From Streptomyces sp. NBC_01142 (lineage in GTDB: Bacteria > Actinomycetota > Actinomycetes > Streptomycetales > Streptomycetaceae), in contig NZ_JAPEOR010000002.1 of assembly GCF_026341125.1 (NCBI RefSeq), forward strand, positions 2,430,501 to 2,494,500: DNA of 64,000 nt, given 5' to 3'. The translations under genes and the position numbers were made by a program. The notes under the pieces were generated by a model. The model was given only the letters and a program-made list of their open reading frames with translations. It was not told the origin of the DNA and searched no databases. Positions 8,906-17,758 of this stretch are shown piece by piece (positions within the stretch are counted from its first letter, which is position 1; each line of letters begins with the position of its first letter).

Positions 8906-9823
8906 ATGGCGACCAACGCGAACGCAGCATCCGCATCCCGGCCGGCTTCCGGGTCGGGGTCCGAGCCCGGAACCGGGCCCGGAACCGGAACCGGAACCGC
9001 AGAGATCGGCGTGATCGGCGGCTCGGGCTTCTACTCCTTCCTGGAGGACGTCACCGAGATCCAGGTGGACACTCCGTACGGCAGCCCCAGCGACTCCCTG
9101 TTCCTCGGCGAGATCGCCGGGCGTCGGGTCGCCTTCCTGCCCCGGCACGGGCGCGGCCACCATCTGCCGCCGCACCGCATCAACTACCGCGCCAACCTGT
9201 GGGCGCTGCGGTCGGTGGGCGTCGGGCAGGTGCTGGGGCCGTGCGCGGTGGGCGGACTGCGGCCGGAGTACGGGCCGGGGACGCTGCTCGTGCCCGATCA
9301 GTTCGTGGACCGTACAAAGGCGCGTGCGCAGACCTACTACGACGGCCTGCCGCTGCCGGACGGCACGATTCCGAACGTCGTGCATATCTCGCCGGCCGAT
9401 CCGTACTGCCCCGTGGGACGCAAGGCGGCACTCGCGGCCGCGCGCGGGCGGAACTGGGAGCCGGTGGACGGCGGGACCCTGGTGGTGGTCGAGGGGCCGC
9501 GGTTCTCGACCCGGGCCGAGTCGCGGATGCATGCGGCGCTGGGCTGGTCGGTGGTCGGTATGACCGGGCACCCGGAGGCCGTGCTCGCCCGTGAGCTGGG
9601 GCTCTGCTACACATCGATGACGCTGGTGACGGACCTGGACGCGGGGGCCGAGAGCGGTGAGGGCGTCTCCCACGAGGAGGTGCTGAAGGTCTTCGCCTCC
9701 AACGTCGACCGGTTGCGCGCGGTGCTCTTCGACGCGGTGGCGGGGCTGCCCGCGGAAGAGGCGCGGAACTGCCTTTGCTCGCGTGCGCTGGACGGCGTCG
9801 ACACCGGCATTCAGCTGCCGTAA
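8906..9823 (+). CDS. S-methyl-5'-thioadenosine phosphorylase (PNP family)
   Basis: 305 residues. The enzyme phosphorolyses methylthioadenosine (or methylthioinosine) to a purine base and MTR-1-phosphate in methionine salvage. Motifs include GVIGGSGFYSFL (phosphate loop), LPRHGRGHHLPPHRINYRAN, VEGPRFSTRAESRM and GMTGHPEAVLARELGLCYTS with VTDLDAG. Residues 1-33 are a low-complexity Ser/Gly/Thr/Pro leader (PGTGPGTGTGTA) not present in most homologues. The ATG at 9855 bp-equivalent positions is not available, so the ATG at 8906 is used. Substrate choice between MTA and MTI cannot be read here. The C-terminal CLCSRALDG extension is usual for actinobacterial members. Confidence 0.92.
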   Translation: MATNANAASASRPASGSGSEPGTGPGTGTGTAEIGVIGGSGFYSFLEDVTEIQVDTPYGSPSDSLFLGEIAGRRVAFLPRHGRGHHLPPHRINYRANLWALRSVGVGQVLGPCAVGGLRPEYGPGTLLVPDQFVDRTKARAQTYYDGLPLPDGTIPNVVHISPADPYCPVGRKAALAAARGRNWEPVDGGTLVVVEGPRFSTRAESRMHAALGWSVVGMTGHPEAVLARELGLCYTSMTLVTDLDAGAESGEGVSHEEVLKVFASNVDRLRAVLFDAVAGLPAEEARNCLCSRALDGVDTGIQLP

Positions 9824-9900
9824 TCCCCCTGTGGGTGAGGGAGTTGTCCACAGGGCGGAGGTCGTCCACAGGCATCGGCGGGATTGTCGCGGAGAGTGGA

Positions 9901-9937
9901 TCGTGAGGAGTGGTCAGTCCAACTCCGCTCCTCACGA
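9901..9937. promoter_or_regulatory. 10-bp inverted repeat upstream of the SAF-domain gene
   Basis: TCGTGAGGAG (9901-9910) and CTCCTCACGA (9928-9937) form a perfect 10-bp stem with a 17-nt loop, 15 nt before the likely ATG at 9953. It could terminate the phosphorylase transcript or be an operator; the sequence does not decide. Confidence 0.45.
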
Positions 9938-9952
9938 CAGGCGGTGCGTGTC

Positions 9953-10603
9953 ATGTCGCTCCTCCCTCCTTCCCCTCCTCCCTCACGTCCTCCTTCCCGA
10001 CCTGTTTCCCGACCTCCCTCCCCTCCGGCTTCCCCTCCGTCTTCGCCTCCGTCTTCGCCTCTGCCTTCCCCTCCGGCCTCCCCGCTGTCTTCCCCGCTCT
10101 CTTCCCCGGCGCCGGAACCTCTGGGTGTGCCGCCGTTCGCCCCGCTGCGGGTGCGCGGTGGCGCGCACCGGCTGCGGCGGGCGATGCGTCGGCGACGGCG
10201 CGCGCTGGCGGCCGGTCTCGCCATGACGGCGGCGGCACTCGCGGCGTCGGGTGCACGCGGGGCGGACGCTCCGGGGGCCGGGGCGTCCGCGGCGGCGGCG
10301 CAGCGCGAGCGACCGCCCGCGACCGAGATGGTCTCCGCTCCGGTGCGTATCGCCGACGCCGCGACGGTCCGGCTGTTGCGCCCTGGGGACCGGGTGGATG
10401 TCATCGCGGCGGCCAATACCCCTGCGGGGGAAGGGGCTGCGGCGCGGGTCGTCGCGTCGGGGGCTCGTGTGACCGACGTTCCGGGAACGGATGATGCTGG
10501 TGCGGACGGCGGCGCTCTGGTTGTCCTGTCGGTCCCGCGCGACACTGCGGCAGCGCTGGCCGGCGCGGGAGCGACATCGCGTCTGGCGGTGACGGTGTGC
10601 TGA
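9953..10603 (+). CDS. SAF-domain (CpaB/RcpC-like) protein with Pro/Ser-rich N-terminus
   Basis: 216 residues. Residues about 5-60 are an almost pure Pro/Ser stretch. Basic residues and a hydrophobic segment follow at about 72-100 (RALAAGLAMTAAALAASGA), acting as a signal or anchor. A SAF/RcpC-like domain then begins near residue 120: SAPVRIADAATVRLLRPGDRVDVIAA, with VVLSVPRDTAAALAGA near the end. CpaB/RcpC proteins belong to Flp pilus assembly, but no other pilus gene is nearby and Streptomyces has many orphan copies. The DNA of the Pro/Ser part is a long C/T tract. The ATG at 9953 is preferred over GTG 9884, which lies inside the upstream hairpin region. Confidence 0.72.
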   Translation: MSLLPPSPPPSRPPSRPVSRPPSPPASPPSSPPSSPLPSPPASPLSSPLSSPAPEPLGVPPFAPLRVRGGAHRLRRAMRRRRRALAAGLAMTAAALAASGARGADAPGAGASAAAAQRERPPATEMVSAPVRIADAATVRLLRPGDRVDVIAAANTPAGEGAAARVVASGARVTDVPGTDDAGADGGALVVLSVPRDTAAALAGAGATSRLAVTVC

Positions 10604-10744
10604 CTACTGCGGCTCCCCCTACCCGTACTGACAGGCCGTCGCGTCTGCAGTTCCCATGGGCGGACTGGACAGTGCGGTCAGGCGCTGACGTAGGTTTCGG
10701 AACGTTTGACTCCGTGTCCTGCGCATGCGAAGAGAGGCTCCGTG

Positions 10745-11209
10745 GTGAGCGAGAAGAAGGTCAGCGTCCTGGAGGGCTTCAAGGCCTTCCTCATGCGCGG
10801 CAATGTGATCGACCTGGCCGTCGCCGTGGTCATCGGTGCGGCGTTCACCCAGATCGTGAATGCCGTGGTGAAGGGCGTCATCAACCCGGTGGTCGGCGCG
10901 TTCGGGACGAAGGCGCTCGACTCCTACAGCTCCTGCCTGAAGGGCACCTGCGAGGTGGTGAACGGGGAGGTGGACGGCATCCAGATCCTGTGGGGCACGG
11001 TGCTCAGCGCCACCCTCACCTTCCTGATCACCGCGGCCGTCGTCTACTTCCTGATGGTCCTGCCCATGTCCAAGTACCTGGCCAGGCGAGCCGAGCGCGA
11101 GGCCGCCAAGGAAGGCGCGAAGGAGGTGGTCGAGCTGACCGAGCTCGAGGTCCTGAAGGAGATCCGCGACGCGGTGGTGGCGCAGCGCGGCTCGGGGCAC
11201 GACCAATAG
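10745..11209 (+). CDS. mscL: Large-conductance mechanosensitive channel MscL
   Basis: 154 residues. The homopentameric inner-membrane channel releases solutes on hypo-osmotic shock. The N-terminal amphipathic helix and TM1 read GFKAFLMRGNVIDLAVAVVI. The periplasmic loop contains a Cys pair (SSCLKGTCEV). TM2 follows (ATLTFLITAAVVYFLMV), and then a charged cytoplasmic helix (AEREAAKEGAKEVVELTELE). The gene starts GTG-GTG; the second GTG (10745) is 7 nt from GAGAGG. Length and topology are normal for actinobacterial MscL. Confidence 0.96.
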   Translation: MSEKKVSVLEGFKAFLMRGNVIDLAVAVVIGAAFTQIVNAVVKGVINPVVGAFGTKALDSYSSCLKGTCEVVNGEVDGIQILWGTVLSATLTFLITAAVVYFLMVLPMSKYLARRAEREAAKEGAKEVVELTELEVLKEIRDAVVAQRGSGHDQ

Positions 11210-11246
11210 CGGGGATTCAAGCCCCGAAGGCTCTGCCGCCGAAAGC

Positions 11247-11453
11247 TCAGAGGTGGTGGGGCGGCTTCTCGTCGAGGAAGCGCGCCAGATCGGCGGCGCT
11301 GTCGCCACTCGAGGAAGGCCGCTCACCCCACCCACGGTCCGTATCGTCCGCAGATTGCTGGTCCAGCGGATCGTCGAAGATCAGCTTCGGTCTTGGAAAC
11401 TGCTGCCGCGGCTGCTCCGCATCACGCGGGCCGGGGGCGGGGGCGGTGCTCAT
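11247..11453 (-). CDS. Small acidic conserved hypothetical protein
   Basis: 68 residues (MSTAPAPGPRDAEQ...FLDEKPPHHL). A GGAGGT ribosome site is 1-3 nt upstream of the ATG at 11453 on the minus strand, and third codon positions are strongly GC-rich. The sequence is polar and probably mostly disordered, with PRPKLIFDDPLD and DSAADLARFLDEKP as the only conserved-looking pieces. It has no membrane segment or known domain. It lies convergent to mscL, with the ltrA-like gene divergent on the other side. Confidence 0.68.
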   Translation of the reverse strand: MSTAPAPGPRDAEQPRQQFPRPKLIFDDPLDQQSADDTDRGWGERPSSSGDSAADLARFLDEKPPHHL

Positions 11454-11656
11454 ACCTCCAGGGTACGGCTGCCGGTGCGGCCGGGATACGAGCGCGTGCA
11501 CGGGCAACGGGTACGGGGGCGCGGGTACGGGGCGCGGGCTTGGACACGGGGTGCGGTCACGGCCGGGCACGGGCGCAGGTGGCCCGCGCGCGTCTCGGCG
11601 TCCAGGCCCGCGCGCGTCTCGGCGTCCGGGCCCGCCCGCTCTGCTGTGCTGGAGGC

Positions 11657-12850
11657 ATGACGTCCCCATCCAGCACAGGACCCTCAGGCGCAGACTCGGG
11701 CGCCTCGGGGCCGCTGCGCCGTATGAAACCCCGCAGCCGCGACGAGGCGCACCGTGCCGCCACACCGCTGGAGCTCTTCTTCGACCTGTGCTTCGTCGTC
11801 GCGGTGGCGCAGGCGGGCCTGCAGCTCGTCCACGCGCTCGCCGAGGGCCACCCCGGCGCAGGCGTCATCGGCTACTGCTTCGTCTTCTTCGGCGTGTGGT
11901 GGGCGTGGATGAACTTCACCTGGTTCGCCTCGGCGTACGACTGCGACGACGTGCCGTACCGGATCGCGACCTTTGTCCAGATCTCGGGCGTGCTGGTCTA
12001 CGCGGCCGGAGTGCCCCGCGCCTTCAATGACAACGACTGGACCATCGCGGTCATCGGCTATCTGATCATGCGCGTCGCCCTCACGAGCCAGTGGCTGCGG
12101 GCGGCTGCCTCGGAGACGGGACCGGCCCGCAGGACCGCCCTGGAGTACGCCGCGAGCCTGGTCGTCTGCCAGGCGGCGTGGGTGGGGCTGCTGTTCGTGC
12201 CCGAGGGGGCCAAGCGCTGGCTGTTCCTCGCCGTGGCCGCCGCGGAGCTGCTGATCCCGCTGATCGCCGAGCGGAACCGGCAGACCCCGTGGCACGCGCA
12301 CCACATCGTCGAGCGTTACGGACTGTTCACGATCATCGTGCTGGGCGAGACGATGTCCGCCAGCACCATCGCCGTACAGTCCGCGCTCGACGAGAACGAC
12401 GCCCTCGGCGAACTGCTGCCCATCGCGGCCGGCGGGTTGCTGATCATCTTCGCGGCGTGGTGGATCTACTTCGCCGTCCCGGCGCACGAGCGGCTGATCT
12501 CCAATCGGCAGGCCATTCCCTGGGGCTACGGCCACGTCCTGATCTTCGGTTCCGCGGCCGCGATCGGCGCGGGCGTCGAGGTCGCGGTCGAGCACGCCGT
12601 GGGCAAGGCGCACATCTCCGCGTTCGCGGCGAGTGCCGCCGTCACCGTCCCGGCCGCCCTCTTCCTGTTCACGGTCTGGCTGCTGCACGCACGCCATTTC
12701 AAGCGCACCACCGCCCAGCAACTCACTCTGCCCGTCGCCACACTGGCGATCCTCGCCTGCACCTTCGCCGACGGGTGGGCCGTCCTCGCCGCGGGGCTCG
12801 TGGCCGCGACGACGGTCGCGGTCGGTGTGACGCTCGACGCCCGCACGTGA
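11657..12850 (+). CDS. Low-temperature-requirement A (LtrA) family membrane protein
   Basis: 397 residues with about 11 membrane segments. The LtrA signature region is ATPLELFFDLCFVVAVAQ (residues 33-52). Further family segments are WWAWMNFTWFASAYDCDD and the charged HHIVERYGLFTIIVLGETM near residue 225. The family was named for Listeria growth at low temperature; its biochemical activity is not known. The ATG at 11657 directly follows GGAGGC, ruling out the longer upstream frame. It is monocistronic and intact. Confidence 0.9.
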   Translation: MTSPSSTGPSGADSGASGPLRRMKPRSRDEAHRAATPLELFFDLCFVVAVAQAGLQLVHALAEGHPGAGVIGYCFVFFGVWWAWMNFTWFASAYDCDDVPYRIATFVQISGVLVYAAGVPRAFNDNDWTIAVIGYLIMRVALTSQWLRAAASETGPARRTALEYAASLVVCQAAWVGLLFVPEGAKRWLFLAVAAAELLIPLIAERNRQTPWHAHHIVERYGLFTIIVLGETMSASTIAVQSALDENDALGELLPIAAGGLLIIFAAWWIYFAVPAHERLISNRQAIPWGYGHVLIFGSAAAIGAGVEVAVEHAVGKAHISAFAASAAVTVPAALFLFTVWLLHARHFKRTTAQQLTLPVATLAILACTFADGWAVLAAGLVAATTVAVGVTLDART

Positions 12851-12894
12851 TCACCGCGTGACGGTCACCGACTGCGGCAACTGCCGTGATACGC

Positions 12895-13947
12895 ATGGAC
12901 GTTATGGACAGAAATGACACTCTGACAGGCGGACTCACGGACGTGACCGGCCTCCGGGTCGGCCACGCGCGCGTGCCCGGGGAGCGCGCGCTGAGCGGCA
13001 CCACCGTCGTCCTCGCGCCCGCGGGCGGCGCGATTGCCGCCGTGGATGTACGGGGCGGAGGTCCGGGCACCCGGGAGACGGACGCTCTCGACCCCCGCAA
13101 CCTGGTCCAGCACATCGAGGCGGTCGTACTGACCGGCGGCAGCGCCTTCGGGCTCGACTCCGCCACGGGCGTGATGGCATGGCTGGAGGAGCAGGGCCGC
13201 GGCGTCCGGGTCGGCTTCGACCCCTCGCAGGTGGTACCGGTGGTTCCGGCAGCCTGCCTCTTCGACCTGGGGCGCGGCGGCGACTGGCGGGCACGGCCGG
13301 ACGCGGCGACCGGACGTGCGGCCGTCGAGGCGGCAGCCCGTACGGACGAAGGCGCACCCGTCGAGGAAGGCGCCGTGGGCGCCGGCACGGGCGCTGTCGT
13401 CGGCCGGCTCAAGGGCGGCATCGGCACGGCGAGCACGGTCCTGGACTCCGGGATCACCGTCGCGGCGCTCGTCGTGGCCAACGCGGCGGGTTCGGCGGTC
13501 GATCCGCAGACGGGTGTGCTGTACGGGCGCTACTTCGCGGGGTGTGCCACCTACCCCTCGCCCGAGGTCCACGCGGCCGCCGAGCGGCGACTGGACGCGG
13601 CGCGCGAGAAGAACGGGCCGCCGCCGCTGAACACCACCCTCGCGGTCGTCGCCACCGACGCCGATCTGACCCGTGCCCAGGCTCAGAAGCTCGCGGGCAC
13701 GGCGCACGACGGCATCGCGCGCGCCGTGCGTCCCGTCCATCTCCTCAACGACGGCGACACCGTCTTCGCCCTGGCCACCGGCGCCACCCCGCTGCCCGCC
13801 ACGAACCCCCTCGCACTCAACGACGTGCTCGCGGCGGGCGCGGACATGGTGACCCGGGCGATCGTGCGGGCCGTATTGACGGCCGAGGGCGTCGAGGGCC
13901 CCGGCGGAACCTTCCCGTCGTACCGGGAGCTGTACGACATTGACTGA
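12895..13947 (+). CDS. P1 family peptidase (DmpA-like Ntn hydrolase)
   Basis: About 350 residues of the S58/P1 fold (D-aminopeptidase DmpA, beta-peptidyl aminopeptidase). VTGLRVGHARVPG near the start, VVLTGGSAFGLDSATGVMAW and GAGTGAVVGRLKGGIG are characteristic. PPLNTTLAVVATDADL near residue 245 is where the precursor should cut itself, with an Asn-Thr junction in place of the Gly-Ser of DmpA. This is inferred from alignment memory. Starts at 12886 (GTG), 12895 (ATG) or 12904 (ATG) are all in frame and none has a clear ribosome site. The natural substrate is unknown. Confidence 0.86.
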   Translation: MDVMDRNDTLTGGLTDVTGLRVGHARVPGERALSGTTVVLAPAGGAIAAVDVRGGGPGTRETDALDPRNLVQHIEAVVLTGGSAFGLDSATGVMAWLEEQGRGVRVGFDPSQVVPVVPAACLFDLGRGGDWRARPDAATGRAAVEAAARTDEGAPVEEGAVGAGTGAVVGRLKGGIGTASTVLDSGITVAALVVANAAGSAVDPQTGVLYGRYFAGCATYPSPEVHAAAERRLDAAREKNGPPPLNTTLAVVATDADLTRAQAQKLAGTAHDGIARAVRPVHLLNDGDTVFALATGATPLPATNPLALNDVLAAGADMVTRAIVRAVLTAEGVEGPGGTFPSYRELYDID

Positions 13948-13972
13948 CGTACAGGACAACCGGGTTGGCCGG

Positions 13973-13993
13973 TGCGCGGGAACTTCCCGCGCA
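13973..13993. terminator. Rho-independent-like terminator after the P1 peptidase gene
   Basis: TGCGCGGGAA (13973-13982), a 1-nt centre, TTCCCGCGCA (13984-13993), followed by TTCCCTTCGTTTTT. A 10-bp perfect stem with a T-rich tail is unusual for this genome and makes a convincing terminator. Confidence 0.75.
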
Positions 13994-14090
13994 TTCCCTT
14001 CGTTTTTCCGAACCCCGGACGTGTTGTCAGACCCAAGCGCTACGTTTAGCAATCACCAAGTGACTTGCGGCGACGGCCTGGAGACCCACC

Positions 14091-14918
14091 TTGAACGATC
14101 CGTACGAGACAACCGAGACGCACCTCGAGCGACTCCTGGGTCGGGCGCTCAACTCCTTCGACTTGCCCGACGCGACGGTCGAGCGGCTCGAATCGGCGCT
14201 GGCTCATGCCAGTTCGCTGCACTCCTCGCACCACAGTGCGACTCTGCACCGCGCGACCTACCGGCATGCGTATCTGCTCAGCGACGGCAGCTCCCTCACC
14301 CTGTGGGAGCTGGTGCACAACACCGGGCGGGACGGCGCGGAGCAACATGAGCTGTACACCGAGGAATCGGAGGTCCGCCTCGCCGCGTCCCGGCTGCCCG
14401 CCGGCTTCCCGGGCTTCGCCGGACCGGCCCGACCCGCCGGCAACGGCCGCAACGCCGACGGCGACGCCGGTTCCGGTCTCGACGGGGACCTCGACGCCGA
14501 CCTCGCATCGGATCTCGAATCGGACCTCGACGCCGATCTGGAACTGCTCGCCTCGCTGATAGCCACGCCTCCGGTCCCGCTCCCCCGGATGTATGTCCCG
14601 GAGGACTCCGCGGACCACGCCCGCCGAGTGCTGCGCCGCGCGGAGAACGCCGACCGGCCGGGCGAGGAGACCGCACACCTGCTGCGGGCCGCCTTCGCGC
14701 ACCACATCACGCAGGTCTTCGGCCGCCAGTGCCGGGTGGCGGGGAAGGACGCGGGCTTCACGCTGTACGAGCACGCGTTCCTGCTGCTCGACGGTACCGA
14801 GACGAGCCTGTGGGAGGTGGAGCACACCGCGACGCCCGACGGCCGCCATATGTGCGAGGTGTACGCCGCGGAACATGCCGCGCGCGAAGCGATGGAGCTC
14901 CGCGCCGGGGTGCGCTGA
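14091..14918 (+). CDS. DUF6227 family protein
   Basis: 275 residues of a Streptomyces-specific family. Two similar halves are visible: TYRHAYLLSDGSSLTLWELVHN (residues 55-76) and LYEHAFLLLDGTETSLWEVEHT (residues 222-243), so it looks like an internal duplication. Between them is an acidic Leu-Asp repeat (LDGDLDADLASDLESDLDAD, about 129-150), probably disordered or helical. The start is TTG 14091, with GGAG 7 nt upstream. No catalytic motif is evident and the function is unknown. The gene is convergent to an MFS exporter across two strong hairpins. Confidence 0.85.
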   Translation: MNDPYETTETHLERLLGRALNSFDLPDATVERLESALAHASSLHSSHHSATLHRATYRHAYLLSDGSSLTLWELVHNTGRDGAEQHELYTEESEVRLAASRLPAGFPGFAGPARPAGNGRNADGDAGSGLDGDLDADLASDLESDLDADLELLASLIATPPVPLPRMYVPEDSADHARRVLRRAENADRPGEETAHLLRAAFAHHITQVFGRQCRVAGKDAGFTLYEHAFLLLDGTETSLWEVEHTATPDGRHMCEVYAAEHAAREAMELRAGVR

Positions 14919-14922
14919 CGTT

Positions 14923-15023
14923 CCGCCGCCCAGGGGATCGGGCGGCGGCCTCGCCCCGGGTGCCCTTGAGCAGGATGAACCGGAAGAGCCCGGCCGGGGG
15001 AGTTCATGCCTCCCCGGCCGGGC
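14923..15023. terminator. Two hairpins between convergent DUF6227 and MFS genes
   Basis: The first stem is CCGCCGCCC (14923-14931) with GGGCGGCGG (14940-14948). The second is GCCCGGCCGGGG (14988-14999) with CCCCGGCCGGGC (15012-15023), a perfect 12-bp stem. They probably act as terminators from both sides. Confidence 0.7.
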
Positions 15024-15060
15024 CTCGTATCCCGCGCGGATCAGTGCCGCTCAGCGCGTG

Positions 15061-16602
15061 TCAGTGCGCGAGTACGGGCTCTCGCTCCGCGGAAGCCTCA
15101 CCACCGGCTTCACCACCGGCATCGGCATCGCCCTGCGGGTCCGCGCCTTCGACGTGCTGCTTCGGCCGGGCCGGCAGCGCGAACATCACCAGGAAGATCA
15201 CGACCAGCACCGCCGCCACCCACCACAGCGACGTCTGGAACGCCTCCGCGAAGGCCGTCCCCATCTCGCTCGGTGCGATCCGCCCCTCGTCTATCGATCC
15301 GAAAAAGACCACCGAGACCAGCCCGAGCCCGAGCGCAGTGCCCATCTGCCCCGTGGTGTTGATCAGCCCGGACGCCGAACCGGCGTGCTCGCGCGGTACC
15401 TCGGACAGCACCGCGTCCGTCAGCGGCGCCACGATCAGCCCCATCCCGAGACCCATGATGACCAGCGGCAGCGCCATCTGCCAGGAGTGGATCTCCGTGC
15501 CGTACCGCCCGGCCTCCCAGATGTAGAGGAGCAGCCCGGCGACCATCGTCACCGCGCCCGCCTGCAGCACCTTGCGGCCGAAGCGCGGCACCAGCAGCTG
15601 TACGGACAGCCCGGCAGCAGCCGACACCGCGATCGAGAACGGGACACCGGTCAGGCCCGCCCGCAGCGGGCTCCAGCCGAGGCCTGTCTGCATGTACAGC
15701 GTCCAGACCAGGAAGAAGATGCCCATCACGATGCCGAAGGTCAACTGCACCGCGATACCGGCGGCGAAGCTCTTCACCCTGAACAGGGACAGCTCGACCA
15801 GCGGCGAACCGTCGCGCCGCGTCTTGTTCTTCTCGTACGCCACGAAGACGGCGAAGACGAGCACGCTGCCGGCCATGCACAGGTGCCCCCAGAGCGGCCA
15901 GCCCAGCTCGCGACCGCGGGTGAGGGGGTAGATCAGCATCAGCAGACCGAGGGTGACCAGCGCGACGCCGACCAGGTCGAGCTTGAGCGCCTTGGGGGCG
16001 CGGGACTCGGTGATGAACTTCCGGCCCAGGATCAGTCCGGCGATGCCCACCGGCAGGTTGATCAGGAAGATCGGGCGCCATTCGAGACCGAAGAGGTTCC
16101 ACTGGGTCAGCAGCGCGCCGAGCAGCGGCCCGGAGACCGCGCCGAGGCCGATAACCGCGCCGAACAGGCCGAAGACCTTGCCGCGTTCATGGGCCGGGAA
16201 GGTGACATGGATGATCGCCAGCACCTGCGGCACCATCATCGCGGCGGTCGCGCCCTGCAGCAGGCGGGAGGCGACCAGCATCTCCTCGTTCGCTGCGAAG
16301 CCGCAGAGCGCGGAGGCGAGAGTGAAGCCGGTGATGCCGATCAGGAACATCCGCCTGCGGCCGTAGATGTCACCGAGCCGGCCGCCCGTGATCAGACCGG
16401 CGGCGAAGGCGAGCGCATAGCCCGCGGTGATCCACTGGATCGCGCCGAACGAGGCGCCGAGGTCCCGCTCGATGCTCGGGATCGCGATATTGACGATGGT
16501 GACGTCGACCAGGTCCATGAAGGCCGCGGTCATGACGATGGCGAGCGCGATCCAGCGGCGGCGATCTGATGCCGTATCCATTACGGCGGGCTGTGAACTC
16601 AT
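15061..16602 (-). CDS. DHA2-type (EmrB/QacA) MFS drug exporter
   Basis: 513 residues with 14 predicted membrane segments. Motif D1 appears as MDLVDVTIVNIAIPSIERDL near residue 30, motif A as GGRLGDIYGRRRMFL near 73, and motif C as GLGAVSGPLLGALL near 152. The C-terminus is a charged tail. It is divergent from a WYL-domain regulator with 62 bp between the starts, including an inverted repeat, so local regulation is likely. The exported compound cannot be inferred. ATG 16602 (MSSQPAVMD) has AGGAAG upstream. Confidence 0.9.
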   Translation of the reverse strand: MSSQPAVMDTASDRRRWIALAIVMTAAFMDLVDVTIVNIAIPSIERDLGASFGAIQWITAGYALAFAAGLITGGRLGDIYGRRRMFLIGITGFTLASALCGFAANEEMLVASRLLQGATAAMMVPQVLAIIHVTFPAHERGKVFGLFGAVIGLGAVSGPLLGALLTQWNLFGLEWRPIFLINLPVGIAGLILGRKFITESRAPKALKLDLVGVALVTLGLLMLIYPLTRGRELGWPLWGHLCMAGSVLVFAVFVAYEKNKTRRDGSPLVELSLFRVKSFAAGIAVQLTFGIVMGIFFLVWTLYMQTGLGWSPLRAGLTGVPFSIAVSAAAGLSVQLLVPRFGRKVLQAGAVTMVAGLLLYIWEAGRYGTEIHSWQMALPLVIMGLGMGLIVAPLTDAVLSEVPREHAGSASGLINTTGQMGTALGLGLVSVVFFGSIDEGRIAPSEMGTAFAEAFQTSLWWVAAVLVVIFLVMFALPARPKQHVEGADPQGDADAGGEAGGEASAEREPVLAH

Positions 16603-16624
16603 AGGAAGAAACTAGAGTGGATAT

Positions 16625-16641
16625 AGGTCAGCTCATGTCCT
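16625..16641. promoter_or_regulatory. Candidate operator between the MFS exporter and WYL regulator
   Basis: AGGTCA-N5-TGTCCT (16625-16641) is an imperfect inverted repeat with 5 of 6 arm positions matching. It is centred between the two divergent starts and only 23 nt before the regulator ATG at 16665. The position suits auto- and divergent regulation; binding is inferred. Confidence 0.4.
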
Positions 16642-16664
16642 AGATGACGGGCATCCTGAAAAAC

Positions 16665-17627
16665 ATGACGGACACTCCGGCACGCCTCCTGAATCTGCTC
16701 TCCCTCCTCCAGACTCCGCGCGAGTGGCCGGGCAGCGAGCTCGCCGAGCGCCTCGATGTCAGCCCGCGCACCATCCGGCGCGACATCGACCGGCTGCGCG
16801 ACCTCGGCTATCCGGTCGAAGCGACGAAGGGCGCGGTCGGCGGGTACCGCCTGGTCGCGGGCGCCGCGATGCCCCCGCTGCTCCTCGACGACGAGGAGGC
16901 CGTCGCCATCGCGGTCGGCCTGCGGGCCGGGGCCGGCCACGCCATCGAGGGCATCGAGGAGGCCTCCGTACGCGCCCTGGCCAAGCTGGAACAAGTACTG
17001 CCGTCCCGGCTGCGGCACCGGGTCACCACACTCCAGGCGGCGACGATCCCGCTCACCCGCGGCGACGGCGCGACGATCGACCCGCAGACGCTGACCGTCA
17101 TCGCCGGGACGGTCACCGGGCGCGAACGCCTCCGCTTCGGCTACCGCGCGGGCGACGGCACGGAGACGAAGCGGCAGGTCGAGCCGTACCGCCTGGTCTC
17201 GACGGGCCGTCGGTGGTACCTGGTTGCGTACGACATCGGGCGGGAGGACTGGCGTACGTTCCGGGTCGACCGGGTCACCGAGCCGTTCGCCACGGGTGCG
17301 CGGTTCACACCGCGGGAGCTGCCGGAGGGGGCGGACGGAGCGGAGCTGCTGAGTCGCACCATGTCCCGGCTCCAGCCGGAGCACGACGTCGATGTGAGTT
17401 TCGAGGCCCCGGCCGCGTTCGTGGCGGCGCGCCTCCCGGAGACGCTGGGCACGCCGACGGCCAGGGGCGAGGAGGCATGCCGGCTGCGGGCGAGGTCTCA
17501 GGACTCGCTGGAGTGGCTGGCGCTCCGACTGGCCCTGGTGGACTGCGAGTTCACCGTCCACGGCCCGCCGCAGCTGGTGGAGTACGTCACGGACCTGGGA
17601 GCCCGCCTCACCCGGTCCACCGGCTGA
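16665..17627 (+). CDS. YafY/DeoR-type HTH regulator with WYL domain
   Basis: 320 residues. An N-terminal winged helix (residues 1-60; LAERLDVSPRTIRRDIDRLR) is followed by a bridging region and a WYL domain. VEPYRLVSTGRRWYLVAYD (about 172-190) carries the W-Y-L residues, and RTFRVDRV follows. A C-terminal WCX-like segment ends the protein. WYL domains sense small molecules or nucleic acid ligands. It is divergent from the MFS exporter, which it probably regulates. ATG 16644 is in frame and would overlap the candidate operator, so 16665 is preferred. Confidence 0.87.
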   Translation: MTDTPARLLNLLSLLQTPREWPGSELAERLDVSPRTIRRDIDRLRDLGYPVEATKGAVGGYRLVAGAAMPPLLLDDEEAVAIAVGLRAGAGHAIEGIEEASVRALAKLEQVLPSRLRHRVTTLQAATIPLTRGDGATIDPQTLTVIAGTVTGRERLRFGYRAGDGTETKRQVEPYRLVSTGRRWYLVAYDIGREDWRTFRVDRVTEPFATGARFTPRELPEGADGAELLSRTMSRLQPEHDVDVSFEAPAAFVAARLPETLGTPTARGEEACRLRARSQDSLEWLALRLALVDCEFTVHGPPQLVEYVTDLGARLTRSTG

Positions 17628-17654
17628 AACGTCCCGGACGGACCAGACAGAGAA

Positions 17655-17689
17655 GGACCCCAGCACCGGGGGGGAGGGTGCCGGGGTCC
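17655..17689. terminator. Bidirectional terminator between WYL regulator and hrdD
   Basis: GGACCCCAGCACC (17655-17667) pairs with GGTGCCGGGGTCC (17677-17689) with one mismatch and a G-rich loop. It lies 28 nt after the regulator stop and 70 nt from the convergent hrdD stop. Confidence 0.75.
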
Positions 17690-17758
17690 GCTTGTGGGGC
17701 GGGCCGCTCGCTGCGGACCGCTCGCCGCCCGCGCGAACCGCGGGCGGTTGCAGCTGCG

